Shown one piece after another: positions 39,053 to 49,700 of a stretch of DNA of 64,000 bases (the first letter of the stretch is position 1; every line of letters begins with the position of its first letter). Made by a program: the position numbers and the translations under genes. The notes under the pieces were generated by a model. The model was not told where the DNA came from. It did not search any database and saw only the letters and a program-made list of their open reading frames with translations. Source of the DNA: an uncultured Parolsenella sp. (GTDB lineage Bacteria > Actinomycetota > Coriobacteriia > Coriobacteriales > Atopobiaceae); the NCBI RefSeq assembly GCF_934660935.1, contig NZ_CAKUIH010000005.1:1-64000 (forward strand), in the 5' to 3' direction.

Positions 39053-40954
39053 CTAGACCGAGCGCCCGCCCCCAATTGCAGACTTCGCCCATTGTAAAGC
39101 TTGTTCAAGGCCCTCCGCCGCAAGGGGAAGTACCACGATGGCAAAGGGCAACACATAGACGGCCTTTGCCTCCCAAAGCAGGTAGCAGCCAAACCCCGTA
39201 AAGAAGGTCGCGGCAATGAGCAGGGTCGCGCACGTCACGGAACCACCGCCCACGCGCACGTCAGGAGTCGGGGCGACGTCATGCCGCCGTGCGCCCGCAG
39301 AGGTGCCGGCGCCGCCAGCCGGGTCAGGCGCAGGCAAGCCTGTGGCCTCTTTCCCCTCGTTGTCCCTCCCCCATCTACGGCAGGCCCAGGCCACATAGCC
39401 AAACGCAGCGGCGAACTCAATCGTCTGGTAGCCGTCGAGCAGGTAGGTCAGCCACGAGGAAATGACGCCCAGGGGCTTGCTCGCATCTCCCAGGTTAAGG
39501 CGTCCGCCACCGGGAATCCCGCACATCGAGAGGTAGTAGAGGGACTGATAGGTCGGGTCCGCCCACTCCGTGGCGAGTTTGATGGAGAAGAAGCGCGCCG
39601 CGTAGGAGGGGTCGGAGACGAACTCGGTGACGTCTGCCGCGATTTCCCCAACAGCGATCTCGTTCTGAATGTCGGCGCTCTCGCCCGAGAAGAACCACGT
39701 GGCGTTGGCGTGATTGGACCAGCCGCCAGGCGCGAACTCGGGCGCGCCGCCGTCCACGCTCACGTAGAACTCGCCCGCGCCCATGCGAAGCCCAAGCTCG
39801 AGGTGGTTAAGCGTGGTCAAGGCATCGCCAAACTCATAGCCAGAGGCCGCACGAAGCGCCTCGAAGGGCAAACCCGCCACGGAGCGCGCGAGAAGCACGA
39901 CGGCAAGGCACGCCGCAAGGCCCCAGGCGCTCTTGCGGCTGACGGCAAGTACGAACCATGCGAGCGCGGCGGCGATTGCGAAGAGCACGAAGGTCGCCTT
40001 GACGCAAAGCGCAAGAACGAGCGGCACGAACGAAAGCGCCAGCCACCTGAGGGTGACGCCCAGCTCATCTGCCCGCATCGCACGAGCCTGTAGGGCGAGG
40101 AAGGCGAGCGCGAAGCCACAACCCATCGCGTTTCCGTAGAGGAACGCGGAGAGCCAGTACATCGGCAGGCACATGGCCACGAGCACCCAGAGGATGCGGC
40201 GCGCGCCCGCGCTCACCCCAACGTTCGACCCCAGGTCGAGCAGCGCCCACACGCCGAGGCAGGTCGCCAGCGACGACAGCAGTTGGAAGACCATGTAGGA
40301 GTATTCGCCAAACGCGAGGCGAAGCGCATACATGATCCAGAAGAGCGATGCCTGGAACGGATAGCAGCAGAAATAAAGACGCGCGTCGGTGAAGAGCGTC
40401 CCGTACGGGCCGGAAAACGCCGCCGCGACGCCCCCTCCCTCAATCGCCTTATGGACAAAGTCGCGGATCATCCACGAGTCGCCCCAATAGGTATCGCGCG
40501 TCTGGATGCCCAGAATCATCAGCACCTGGAAGGCGAGCGCGCCAAGGACAAGCGCCCTCGTGGCACGCGGCCCATCGAGGACGCTGCCGTGGCGCCAAGC
40601 CACATAGCATAAGGCCACGGTCGCCACGCCGCCAACGGCGCCCGCGATGAGGGACGCCGTTGGGCCCGCCCAGGTGTAGATCGACATGGACTGCGTGAGG
40701 TTGCCGTCCTCCGCGCCCACCATGAGCCAGACGGTGGAAAGCGCCACCACGAGAAGGACCACGCCGAGCATGAGCGCGCACAGCGCGAGGCCGAGACGGG
40801 CGAGGCCGTCGCCGACGCGGCGCCAGCGATCGCCATCATTAAAGGCACTGGAGCGCTCGGGGAGACGGGCCACCTTTCGCGCGATGGTCCTACCCGACAG
40901 GGGCTGATGCACGACGCCATCCGTCGCGGGCATCATCGCGTTATCCGGGCTCAC
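39053..40954 (-). CDS. Multi-pass membrane protein, GT-C/GT39-like (unknown)
   Basis: 633 residues with about 11-12 hydrophobic helices. The first loop after an N-terminal pair of helices has DTYWGDSWMIRDFVHKA, an acidic loop like those of dolichyl-phosphate or decaprenyl-phosphate sugar-using enzymes. A long extracytoplasmic loop (residues ~370-460) precedes the last helices. The start is a GTG overlapping the upstream gene's stop (GTGA); an ATG 7 codons in is possible. The middle gene of a three-gene membrane-protein run. Confidence 0.7.
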   Translation of the reverse strand: MSPDNAMMPATDGVVHQPLSGRTIARKVARLPERSSAFNDGDRWRRVGDGLARLGLALCALMLGVVLLVVALSTVWLMVGAEDGNLTQSMSIYTWAGPTASLIAGAVGGVATVALCYVAWRHGSVLDGPRATRALVLGALAFQVLMILGIQTRDTYWGDSWMIRDFVHKAIEGGGVAAAFSGPYGTLFTDARLYFCCYPFQASLFWIMYALRLAFGEYSYMVFQLLSSLATCLGVWALLDLGSNVGVSAGARRILWVLVAMCLPMYWLSAFLYGNAMGCGFALAFLALQARAMRADELGVTLRWLALSFVPLVLALCVKATFVLFAIAAALAWFVLAVSRKSAWGLAACLAVVLLARSVAGLPFEALRAASGYEFGDALTTLNHLELGLRMGAGEFYVSVDGGAPEFAPGGWSNHANATWFFSGESADIQNEIAVGEIAADVTEFVSDPSYAARFFSIKLATEWADPTYQSLYYLSMCGIPGGGRLNLGDASKPLGVISSWLTYLLDGYQTIEFAAAFGYVAWACRRWGRDNEGKEATGLPAPDPAGGAGTSAGARRHDVAPTPDVRVGGGSVTCATLLIAATFFTGFGCYLLWEAKAVYVLPFAIVVLPLAAEGLEQALQWAKSAIGGGRSV

Positions 40955-42690
40955 GAGACAGCCACATCCGTCGTGGCGGTATCCGTCGTGACGGTATCTG
41001 TTACGACAGCGTCAGCCGCGGGCGCATCCGTCGCGCCCGCATCCGTCACGACGTCGCTCGCCATGGTGCCGGAAGGCGCGTGATAGGCCACAATCGACTT
41101 CTTGCCATACCACTGGCAGAGGCGGTAGTTGATGTAGTTGTCCATGTTGTCGCGGATGTCGCCCATGAGCAGGACGTGCGGCACGTTGGTGTAGAACGGC
41201 ACGCGAAGCTCGTCCGCGGTCGAGGTCTCAATGGCCGCGAGACGATCCTCGACCTGGGCGTCATATGCAGCGGCCTGCCCGGAGATAATCGAGCGCGCCG
41301 CGGAAACACTCGAGAGCTCCTCACCCATATCCTTATCGGTAGCCATGGAGCCCACGATGCACGCAAACACCAGGATTACGAGGCCAGCCGCGATTCCAAC
41401 GTGCTGAGCTGTCATAACGTGACCACGCGTCGAGCCCGCACCCAGCTCACGGCGACGCGCTGCGACCCAGCCACAGAACCAGAACACGTTCAGGACGACA
41501 AGCACCACGAACAGATCGAAGCGGCAGTTCTGAACGCGGCCAGGGCCCACCGTTCCCTCCGCCCAGAACGTGGGCGTGAAGCTCGTGGCAAACAGCGCGA
41601 TCGAGCCGGCGGCGACGAGGGCGGGCATGGGGAAGCGCCAGCCGCGCTCGGCGGCGCGGACGCAGACGCGCACGGCAATGACAGCTGCAAGCACCGCAAG
41701 GAGCAGCACGAGACCGCCACTCCACTCCTCCAGATACTGGAACGCCGCAAGCGACGACTTCACGATGGTACCGACAACCCCCGCGGAGTCCTCGGGGAAC
41801 TGCGTCTGCTGACGAACTTCGTTGCCGGGAGCGGCAAGCGACAGCGCAAGCCCCACGACCAGGAGTCCAAACGGCGCAAGGACATCAGACGAGGCCCGCC
41901 TACGGCGGGCAATCAGCACGACGAGCACGCAAGTCATGACCTCTACCACAACGAGCGCCGTAACGAAGTTGCCACCCGCAACGAACACGGCGAGCACGCA
42001 CGCCCAGATCTTGGCCCCTCGAGGAGCCGTGCGGCGGGCGGGATCGGCGATGCGCGCCACGCAACCCAGGAGGGCAAGCGCGGCAGCGTGGTAGGTGGTG
42101 TAGTAGACGGCGCTGTTAAACCAGAAGATACCCTCGACGGGGCTCGGTTGCAGAAGGAGCTGGACGGCCACCATCACGCAGGACAGCCCCAGCCAGGCAC
42201 CCCTCTCGGCACCGAGCAGCTCAACCATGACGACATGCGTGAAGAAGAAGGTGCCGGCGATGAGGCTTGCGAGCACGAGCGGCGCGGCGATCACGTAGAA
42301 CTGCTCCCCAAAGACGCTCGGCTCGAGCGCCATGAGGAAGATCGCGGAGTAGGTGCCCTGCCAGTCGAACCAGGCATTCCCCGCCTGCTGGAGCGCGGTA
42401 ATCAACGCGACGCCGATGTTGCCCGTCCTCTGAAGCGCGAGATGCGCCCAGACGCCATAGTGCCAGTCATCCGCATAGGAGTGGTTGTACGCGCTGATGA
42501 GCACGAGGGGTACGAGAACGGCCACCAGCAGCGCGACGCCGGCGACCCCGACGGCCGTCATGGCGCGGGGTTCGCGCGGGCGACCATCGCGCTTGGGACA
42601 CTTCATCTCGCGCTTTGCGCCTTCATGCTCGGCGCGGCGATGACGCGCACGCCCATAGGACCCCTCCGGGGCCTCGACACGACTCTCCAT
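40951..42690 (-). CDS. Multi-pass membrane protein, DUF6056-like (unknown)
   Basis: 579 residues. About 10 helices; the first loop NHSYADDWHYGVWAHLALQ and the later WFDWQGTYSAIFLMALEP match my recollection of DUF6056-type membrane proteins, which have a GT-C-like plan. A soluble segment near the C terminus (PFYTNVPHVLLMGDIRDNMD, YGKKSIVAYH) is followed by a Thr/Asp/Ala/Val-rich tail (VVTDTVTTDTATTDVAVS). I chose ATG 42690 (GAAGGGAATTGC upstream) over the ATG at 42714. First gene of the three-gene run; divergent from the PBP gene. Confidence 0.72.
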   Translation of the reverse strand: MESRVEAPEGSYGRARHRRAEHEGAKREMKCPKRDGRPREPRAMTAVGVAGVALLVAVLVPLVLISAYNHSYADDWHYGVWAHLALQRTGNIGVALITALQQAGNAWFDWQGTYSAIFLMALEPSVFGEQFYVIAAPLVLASLIAGTFFFTHVVMVELLGAERGAWLGLSCVMVAVQLLLQPSPVEGIFWFNSAVYYTTYHAAALALLGCVARIADPARRTAPRGAKIWACVLAVFVAGGNFVTALVVVEVMTCVLVVLIARRRRASSDVLAPFGLLVVGLALSLAAPGNEVRQQTQFPEDSAGVVGTIVKSSLAAFQYLEEWSGGLVLLLAVLAAVIAVRVCVRAAERGWRFPMPALVAAGSIALFATSFTPTFWAEGTVGPGRVQNCRFDLFVVLVVLNVFWFCGWVAARRRELGAGSTRGHVMTAQHVGIAAGLVILVFACIVGSMATDKDMGEELSSVSAARSIISGQAAAYDAQVEDRLAAIETSTADELRVPFYTNVPHVLLMGDIRDNMDNYINYRLCQWYGKKSIVAYHAPSGTMASDVVTDAGATDAPAADAVVTDTVTTDTATTDVAVS

Positions 42691-42834
42691 GCAATTCCCT
42701 TCAGTCATGTCCATAGTTTAAGGCAGGCACGTCTCAAGCGATGTGGACGCGGCGTTAACTCACCCGCGCGCTCAACGCTCCACCACGATTTAGCAGATAA
42801 TAGATAAGTCTGTGTACCCGTATTGGAGGACTGC

Positions 42835-44979
42835 ATGGGAATTCGCAACCGTCGCGCCCGCGCCCACTCTAAGACGCACATCGTTGGCTTTTCCGCCGCC
42901 GGCGTCCTAGGTTTCCTGGTGCTGCTCGCCATCGCTCTCGCCGTCTCTCTCGGCGCCGTGATCGAGTCCTGGCTCCAGGACCTGCCTGACTACACCTCCG
43001 CTGACGCCTACCTCGTCGCCGAGCCGAGTGAGGTCTATGACGCGGACGGCAACGTCATCGCGACGTTCTACCTCGAGAACCGCCGCTCCATCTCGCAAGA
43101 CGAGGTCTCTCCCTACGTCTGGAAGGGCACCGTCGACGTCGAGGACGAGCGCTTCTACAGCCACAACGGCGTCGACCCCATCGGCATTGGCCGAGCCGTC
43201 ATCTCGCAGCTCTCCGGCCGCTCCGAGGGCGCCTCGACCATCACCCAGCAGCTCGTGCGCAACACGGTCCTGTCTGACGAGCAGTTCGAGAAGTCCCTCA
43301 AGCGCAAGATCCGCGAGGCCTACATCGCCGTCGAGATGGAGAAGACCTACTCCAAGGAACAGATCCTGTTGATGTACCTCAACACGATCTACTACGGTCA
43401 TGGCGCCTACGGCATCGAGGCCGCAAGCATCACCTACTTCAACAAGCATTGCAGCGAGCTCACGCTCGCGGAGGCGGCCACGCTCATCGGCCTGCCCAAC
43501 TCGCCCTCCTACTATGACCCCACGCAAAACCCCGACGCCGCCAAGGAGCGCCGCAACAAGGTTCTCGACAACATGCTGCGTCTCGGCGACATCACGCAGG
43601 AGGAGCACGACGCCGCGCAGGCGGAGGACCTCGTGCTCAACCTCGGCAACACGAACATGGACAGCCAGGGTACCTACCCCTACTGGACCAACTACATCAA
43701 AGGCCTGCTCGAAGGCGATTTCTCGCAGGACACCATCGTCCAGAGCGGCCTGAAGATTTACACCACCATCGACCCCACCTACCAGGACGCCGCCCAGGCT
43801 GCGGTCGAGCGCATGCTCGACGAGACGGGCAACCCCGACAACGACGGAGCGCTCGTCGCGATCGACCCACAGACTGGTTACATCAAGGCCATGGTCGGCG
43901 GTCGTGACTTCTACGCGGATTCCGCCACCGCCCAGGTCAACGCTGCAACGTCGAACGCCAAGCAGACCGGCTCGAGCTTCAAGATGTTCACACTTGTCGC
44001 CGCAATCAAGGCGGGCATGAACCCCACCACCAAGATCAACTGCAACTCCCCCATCCAGGTCAACAATTCCTGGAAGGTCCAGAACGCCGATAACGAGCCC
44101 TACGGCACCCTCAGCCTCGCCGATGCCACCGCCATCTCCTCGAACACCGGATACGTTCAGGTCGGTATGGCCGTCGGCGTCGACAACGTCGTCCAGACCG
44201 CCCACGACATGGGCATCTCGAGCGACCTCGACCCCTACGGCTCCACGATCCTCGGCGCCAACGGTTGCTCCCCGCTCGAGATGGCGGAGGCCTACGCCAC
44301 CCTCGCGAACGGTGGCCTTCACCGCGACGCCGTCGCCATCAGCAAGATCGAGGACCGCAACGGCAACGTCGTCTACGAGCACAAGGACAGCCCCACGCGT
44401 GTCCTCGACGAGAGCGTCGCCAAGGTCGCCGTCCAGACGCTCGAGGGCGTCCTCACCTACGGCCGCGGCACGGCCAAGCAGCTTCCCGGCCTCCTCACCA
44501 TCAACCAGCCCGTCGCCGGAAAGACCGGCTCTACCGACAACCTCGAGAGCCTCTGGTTCTGCGGCATCACGCCCCAGGTCTCCGTCGCCGTCTGGACGGG
44601 CCACAAGGACGGAGACTACACGGTAAGGCTCGGCTACGGCGCGGGCGCGCACCCGTTCCAGACATCGAACAAGGCCTTTGCCTACTTCGTCAACGCCGTC
44701 CTGTCCGACACCCCGCGTGCGGACTGGCCGATGGCAAGCGCGTCCGATCCCTCCTACAAGCCCAATACGAGCTGGAAGTTCTCGAACACGAGCGCCAGCG
44801 AGAACGACCCGAACGCCGCGACCACGGAGGCAGCGACGACCGAGGCCGCCACGACGGAGAACGCGACGACCACGACCGAGCCCACGCCGGCGCCCGAACC
44901 CACTCCGACGCCAACGCCCGAGCCTACGCCTTCCCCGGAGCCGACTCCCGACCCCGACACGCCAACCGAGGGGCAGTAG
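42835..44979 (+). CDS. Class A penicillin-binding protein (PBP1A-type)
   Basis: Polymerises and cross-links peptidoglycan. 714 residues: one N-terminal membrane helix, glycosyltransferase domain (EDERFYSHNGVDPIGIGRA with the catalytic Glu, and EGASTITQQLVRN), then transpeptidase domain with SxxK in TGSSFKMF, SxN in SSNTGYV and KTG in GKTGSTDN. The C terminus is a Thr/Glu/Ala then Pro/Thr/Glu tail of about 60 residues, wall-spanning in appearance. GGAGG lies 5 bases before ATG 42835; an upstream TTG start is unlikely. A class A PBP using amidated lipid II fits the MurT/GatD genes in the same window. Followed by a strong terminator. Confidence 0.95.
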   Translation: MGIRNRRARAHSKTHIVGFSAAGVLGFLVLLAIALAVSLGAVIESWLQDLPDYTSADAYLVAEPSEVYDADGNVIATFYLENRRSISQDEVSPYVWKGTVDVEDERFYSHNGVDPIGIGRAVISQLSGRSEGASTITQQLVRNTVLSDEQFEKSLKRKIREAYIAVEMEKTYSKEQILLMYLNTIYYGHGAYGIEAASITYFNKHCSELTLAEAATLIGLPNSPSYYDPTQNPDAAKERRNKVLDNMLRLGDITQEEHDAAQAEDLVLNLGNTNMDSQGTYPYWTNYIKGLLEGDFSQDTIVQSGLKIYTTIDPTYQDAAQAAVERMLDETGNPDNDGALVAIDPQTGYIKAMVGGRDFYADSATAQVNAATSNAKQTGSSFKMFTLVAAIKAGMNPTTKINCNSPIQVNNSWKVQNADNEPYGTLSLADATAISSNTGYVQVGMAVGVDNVVQTAHDMGISSDLDPYGSTILGANGCSPLEMAEAYATLANGGLHRDAVAISKIEDRNGNVVYEHKDSPTRVLDESVAKVAVQTLEGVLTYGRGTAKQLPGLLTINQPVAGKTGSTDNLESLWFCGITPQVSVAVWTGHKDGDYTVRLGYGAGAHPFQTSNKAFAYFVNAVLSDTPRADWPMASASDPSYKPNTSWKFSNTSASENDPNAATTEAATTEAATTENATTTTEPTPAPEPTPTPTPEPTPSPEPTPDPDTPTEGQ

Positions 44980-45014
44980 TCCTTTCGAGCCCGTCCTCCG
45001 GCCAGCGAAAACAC

Positions 45015-45050
45015 GAACGCCCGCCTGCTTCGGCAGACGGGCGTTCTTCT
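45015..45050 (+). terminator. Intrinsic terminator of the PBP gene
   Basis: GAACGCCCG pairs with CGGGCGTTC, an inner CTGC/GCAG stem closes a TTCG tetraloop, and TTCTT follows. Ideal hairpin 35 bases after the stop. Confidence 0.9.
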
Positions 45051-45170
45051 TAACCTGTGAGCTATGTCGCGCGCGGGCACCTCAGATTGCGCGGGCTGGC
45101 GGCGCCGCTTGCAAGTCAGCGGCCATCCCGGCAACCCAACGTCAAAGCCCGGCGCGGGGTCGGCAGCGAC

Positions 45171-46604
45171 CTACGCCGTCTCGGCGGCGAGCACGTCACG
45201 AGCCTGGGCAAGCTGCGCGCGCACGGCGTCGTGGCCAGTGCCACCGAGCGTCGTGCGACGGCGCACGATGTTGTCGATGTCGAGCGCCTCGTGAGCGCCG
45301 TCATCGAAGAGCTCGGAGTAGCTACGGAGCTCATCGGTGGTGAGCTGCTGCAGGGTCACACCCTCGCGCACGCAATCACCCACGATGCGACCCACCACGG
45401 CATGAGCCTGGCGGAACGGCAGGCCCTTGCCCACGAGGTAGTCCGCAAGGTCCGTCGCGGCCATGTAACCCTCGTGCGAGGCCTCGCGCATACGGTCGGC
45501 CTTGAAGGTGCAGGTGGCAAGCATGCCCGTGCAGGCCATAAGCGAACCCAGGACGGTATCAGCCGCATCGAAGAGCGGCTCCTTGTCCTCCTGGAGATCC
45601 TTATCGTAAGTAAGCGGCGTGCCCTTCACGGTGACGAGCAGGCTCATGAGGTCGCCCACGACGCGACCGGACTTGCCACGAACGAGCTCTGCGAAGTCCG
45701 GGTTCTTCTTCTGGGGCATGATCGAGGAGCCAGTGGAGTGGGCGTCGTCCATCTCCACGAAGCCAAACTCCGCCGAGCTCCACCAGACGAGCTCCTCGCA
45801 GAGGCGAGAGAGGTGGATCTGGCAGACACTGCAGGCGTAGATGAGGTCGAGCAGGTAGTCGCGGTCGCTGACGGCGTCCATCGAGTTGGCGACTGGCTCG
45901 TCAAAGCCGAGCTCGGAAGCCGTCATTGCGCGATCGAGCGGATAGGTGGTGCCGGCGAGCGCGGCGGCGCCGAGCGGGCACTTGTTGGCAGCGGCCCGGG
46001 CGTCGGCGACGCGCTTGTGGTCGCGGGAGAACATCCAGAAGTAGGCGAGCAGGTGGTGCGAGAGGAGCACCGGCTGCGCCGGCTGCATGTGCGTGTAGCC
46101 AGGCATCACGACGCCAAACTGCTCCTCGGCACGATCGAGCAGCACCTGCTGGATTCCCTCAAGCGAGCCAAGCAGCTCGTCAGCGAGGTCACGAGCGATC
46201 ATGTGCGTGTCGACAGCGGTCTGGTCATTGCGAGAGCGACCGGTGTGGAGACGGCCGCCGGCAGGGCCGATGCGCTCGGTGAGCACGCGCTCGATGGCCA
46301 TGTGGATGTCCTCGTCACGGTCAACGTCGAACGTGAACTCGCCACGCTCGATCTCGCCGGCAATCTCGTCAAGGCCGGCACGAATTGCCTCCGCGTCCTC
46401 CGCCGAGATCACGCCCTGGTGCGCGAGCATGGCGGCATGGGCCTTGGAGCCGCGGATGTCCTGCTTCCACATGCGCTTGTCGAACGGGAGCGACGCTCCG
46501 AACCTCTCGAGCTCACCCGTCGGCGCGGCGGAGAAGCGCCCGCCCCACAGGGGCTTGGGCTCCGCGGCAGGCTGCGCGACCTTGCTCTCGTTGTTCTCGT
46601 CCAT
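45171..46604 (-). CDS. argH: Argininosuccinate lyase
   Basis: Splits argininosuccinate to arginine and fumarate, the last step of arginine synthesis. 477 residues. Fumarase/aspartase superfamily signature GSSIMPQKKNPDFAEL, plus GRLHTGRSRNDQ and GYTHMQPAQPVLLSHH. GGGGGG lies 7 bases before ATG 46604. No argG or other arg genes are adjacent. A GC-rich hairpin separates it from the dehydratase activase gene upstream. Confidence 0.96.
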   Translation of the reverse strand: MDENNESKVAQPAAEPKPLWGGRFSAAPTGELERFGASLPFDKRMWKQDIRGSKAHAAMLAHQGVISAEDAEAIRAGLDEIAGEIERGEFTFDVDRDEDIHMAIERVLTERIGPAGGRLHTGRSRNDQTAVDTHMIARDLADELLGSLEGIQQVLLDRAEEQFGVVMPGYTHMQPAQPVLLSHHLLAYFWMFSRDHKRVADARAAANKCPLGAAALAGTTYPLDRAMTASELGFDEPVANSMDAVSDRDYLLDLIYACSVCQIHLSRLCEELVWWSSAEFGFVEMDDAHSTGSSIMPQKKNPDFAELVRGKSGRVVGDLMSLLVTVKGTPLTYDKDLQEDKEPLFDAADTVLGSLMACTGMLATCTFKADRMREASHEGYMAATDLADYLVGKGLPFRQAHAVVGRIVGDCVREGVTLQQLTTDELRSYSELFDDGAHEALDIDNIVRRRTTLGGTGHDAVRAQLAQARDVLAAETA

Positions 46605-46626
46605 CACGTATCCCCCCTACGTAAGA

Positions 46627-46664
46627 GGCGGCCCGACCGCACCCGTTTGCGCGATCGGGCCGCC
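46627..46664 (-). terminator. Hairpin between dehydratase activase gene and argH
   Basis: A perfect 10-bp stem (GGCGGCCCGA / TCGGGCCGCC) with an 18-base loop lying 37 bases after the upstream stop and just before the argH ribosome site. No U tract, so termination is likely but not certain. Confidence 0.65.
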
Positions 46665-46700
46665 CGTCAATCTCTTAGGGCTCTATGGTAATCGAGCGAG

Positions 46701-49700
46701 CTAGGATTCGTTCGCTTCCGTTTCATTCTGTGACGCATCAGACATCTTGGGAGCGTCTGCCACGCCAGCACCCTCCTCGAATCCGTCGGCATCCTCCGCG
46801 CCAACCTCGGGGCCATCGACAGGAGCGGGCTCATTCGCGTCGGCGGCAGCAGCGCGCTCTGCAGCGCGGGCCTTGGCGGCCTCGATGCGGTCAAGCTGCA
46901 TGCGGCTCAGCGGAAGGACGCCGGAATCGTCGGCGGTATTGGCGCCAAGCCCGCAAGCGGCATCCTCGACACGATCCCGCTCTCCCTCCTCCACATAGGG
47001 AGCCACGACATTCGTGGTGGGATCAACGGGATTCTCGAGGCGGAACTCGGCCACGTTCTCCGCAGCGCCGCCCATCTCCGCCGCCGTCGCACGAGCGGCG
47101 CGGAAGTTCTCCTTGGCCACGCTGATCATGAGCTTGATGCGGTTGAGCTGGTTGACCTCGGACGCGCCGGGGTCGTAGTCGACGGCGACGATGTTGCTCT
47201 CGGGGTGCATCTCGCGCAGGCGCTTGATGACGGACTTGCCCACGACGTGGTTGGGCAGGCATGCGAACGGCGAGCAGCACACGATGTTGGGCGTGCCGCA
47301 CTCGATGAGGTCGCACATCTCGGCCGTGAGGAGCCAGCCCTCGCCCATCGTGTTGCACAGCGACAGCACCTGCTTCGCCTTGGCGGCGAGCTCGTAGATG
47401 TCCGGATACGGCTCGAAGCGGGTCGACTTCTCGAGCATGCGGTTGATGGGCTCGCGCATCGACTCGATGAGCTTGATGCCGGCCTGGTGCGTGAGGCGCT
47501 TGCTGAGCTTGGTGCCCAGCTCGCCCTTCATGTTCTTCGGGCTCGTCATGCCAAAGAGGAAGAAGTCAACGAGGCCGGGCACGACCGCCTCGCACCCCTC
47601 CTGCTCGATGACCTTGACGACCTGGTTGTTAGCCGTCGGGTGGAACTTGACGAGGATCTCGCCCACGACGCCCACGCGCGGCTTGGAGCGATCGGCCACG
47701 ACGGGCAGCGTCTCGAACGCGTCGACCGTGTCCTGGCACAGCTTCAGGAACGCATGCTGGCCGCAGCTGGTCACCTCATCCTTGGCGCGAGCCATGAACT
47801 GGTAATACAGCGCGTCGGCAGAGCCGGGCTCGGCCTCGTAGGGACGCACGCGATAGAGCACCTGCATGAGCAGGTCGCCATAGAGCAGGGCATAGACGGC
47901 GTGAACGAGGATCTCGGGCTTGAAGATGTTAAAGCCGGGGTTGTCCTCGTCAAGGCCCTTCGCCGCGGTAAGCGAGACCACGGGAACCTCAGGGTGGCCG
48001 GCGTCGCGCAGGGCCTTGCGAATGAGGGCGATGTAGTTCGTGGCACGACAGCCGCCGCCAGTCTGGGAGATCATGACGGCCGTGCGCGAGAGGTCATACT
48101 TGCCGCTCTCGATGGCCTCCATGATCTGGCCCGTGACCAGGATGGACGGGTAGCAGATGTCGTTGTTGACGTACTTGAGGCCCGCCTCGACCGCACCGTG
48201 GTCGACGGAAGGCAGCAGCACGGCGTTATAGCCGTTCTTCTTGAGCAGCTGCTCGACGAGCTCGAAGTGGATGGGCGACATCTGCGGGCACAGCAGCGTG
48301 TAGCCGCTGTCCTGCATCTCCTTGGTGTAGCGCACCTTGTGAACGGCAGCGCTCTTCGCCTCGCGCCATACGGGCAGCGCAGCCTTGCCATCCTCGCGAA
48401 CCCCCAGCGGCTTGGCGCGCTCCAGCGAGCCGTTCGCGCGGTGGACGTCCACGGGGCCCGCCGCCACGAGCTCGCCCGCGGCAGCCTCGCGCTCGAGTTC
48501 CTCACGCTGCTCGACGAGGGCCGCCATCAGCGAGCGGATACGGATGCGCACCGCGCCGAGGTTCGAGACCTCGTCGATCTTGAGGGTGGTGTAGATCTTG
48601 CCGGACGCCTCGAGGATCTCCTGGACCTGGTCCGTCGTGAGGGCGTCGAGGCCGCAGCCGAAGCTGTTGAGCTGGATGAGGTCGAGGTCGTTCCTGCTGG
48701 CGACGAAGCGCGCGGCACGGTAGAGGCGGCTGTGGTACATCCACTGGTCGACGACGCGGATCGGGCGCTCGGGACGCATCTTGTGAGCGACGGAGTCCTC
48801 GGTGAGGACCGCGAAGCCGAAGCTGTTCACGAGCTCGGGGATGGCGTGGTTGATCTCGGGGTCGTTGTGGTAGGGACGGCCCGCGAGCACGATGCCGTGG
48901 ACGTCGTTGGTCTCCATCCACTCGAGGGTCTCGTCGCCCTTGCGGCGCATGGTCTCCTTGAACTCGAGGTCTGCCTCCCAGGCATCGTTCACGGCGCGGT
49001 CAACCTCGGCACGGGTGATGTGCTCACCACGGAAGCGGCCGCGGCCATTGGCTGCGTCCTTCTCGCGCTGGACCGAGATGAGCTCGTAGAGGCGGCGCTT
49101 GAGCTCCTTTTTGTCGTCATACGGGATGAACGCGTCGAGGAACTCGACCTGGGGCGCGGCGAGCTCGTCGACGTTCAGACCGAGCGCCTGCGGGTAGCTC
49201 ATGACGATCGGGCAGTTGTAGTGGTTGCCCGCCGTCTCGTCTTCCTTGCGCTCCCAACGGATGCAGGGCATCCAGATAAAGTCCGGGTCCTTCTCGAGCA
49301 GGTTCATGATGTGACCGTGGCTAAGCTTCGCCGGATAGCAGACGGATTCGGACGGCATCGACTCGATACCCGCCTCGTAGGTCTTCTTGTTCGACTGGTC
49401 AGACAGCACGACCGAGAAGCCCAGCTCCGTGAAGAACGCGTGCCAGAAGGGGTAGTTCTCGTACATGTTGAGGGCGCGCGGGATACCCACGGTGCCGTGC
49501 GGCGCGGTCTTGGGGTCGAGCACCGGACGATCGAACAACAGCTTGTTCTTGAAGGCGAAGAGGTTGGGGGCGAGCGCCTTGGCACGCTTGCCGCCAGAGC
49601 CCTTCTCGCAGCGATTGCCCGTAATGAACTTGCGGCCGTTGCCGAAGTTGTTGATCGTGAGCAGGCAGTTGTTGGAGCAACGGCCACAGTGGGCCTTGGT

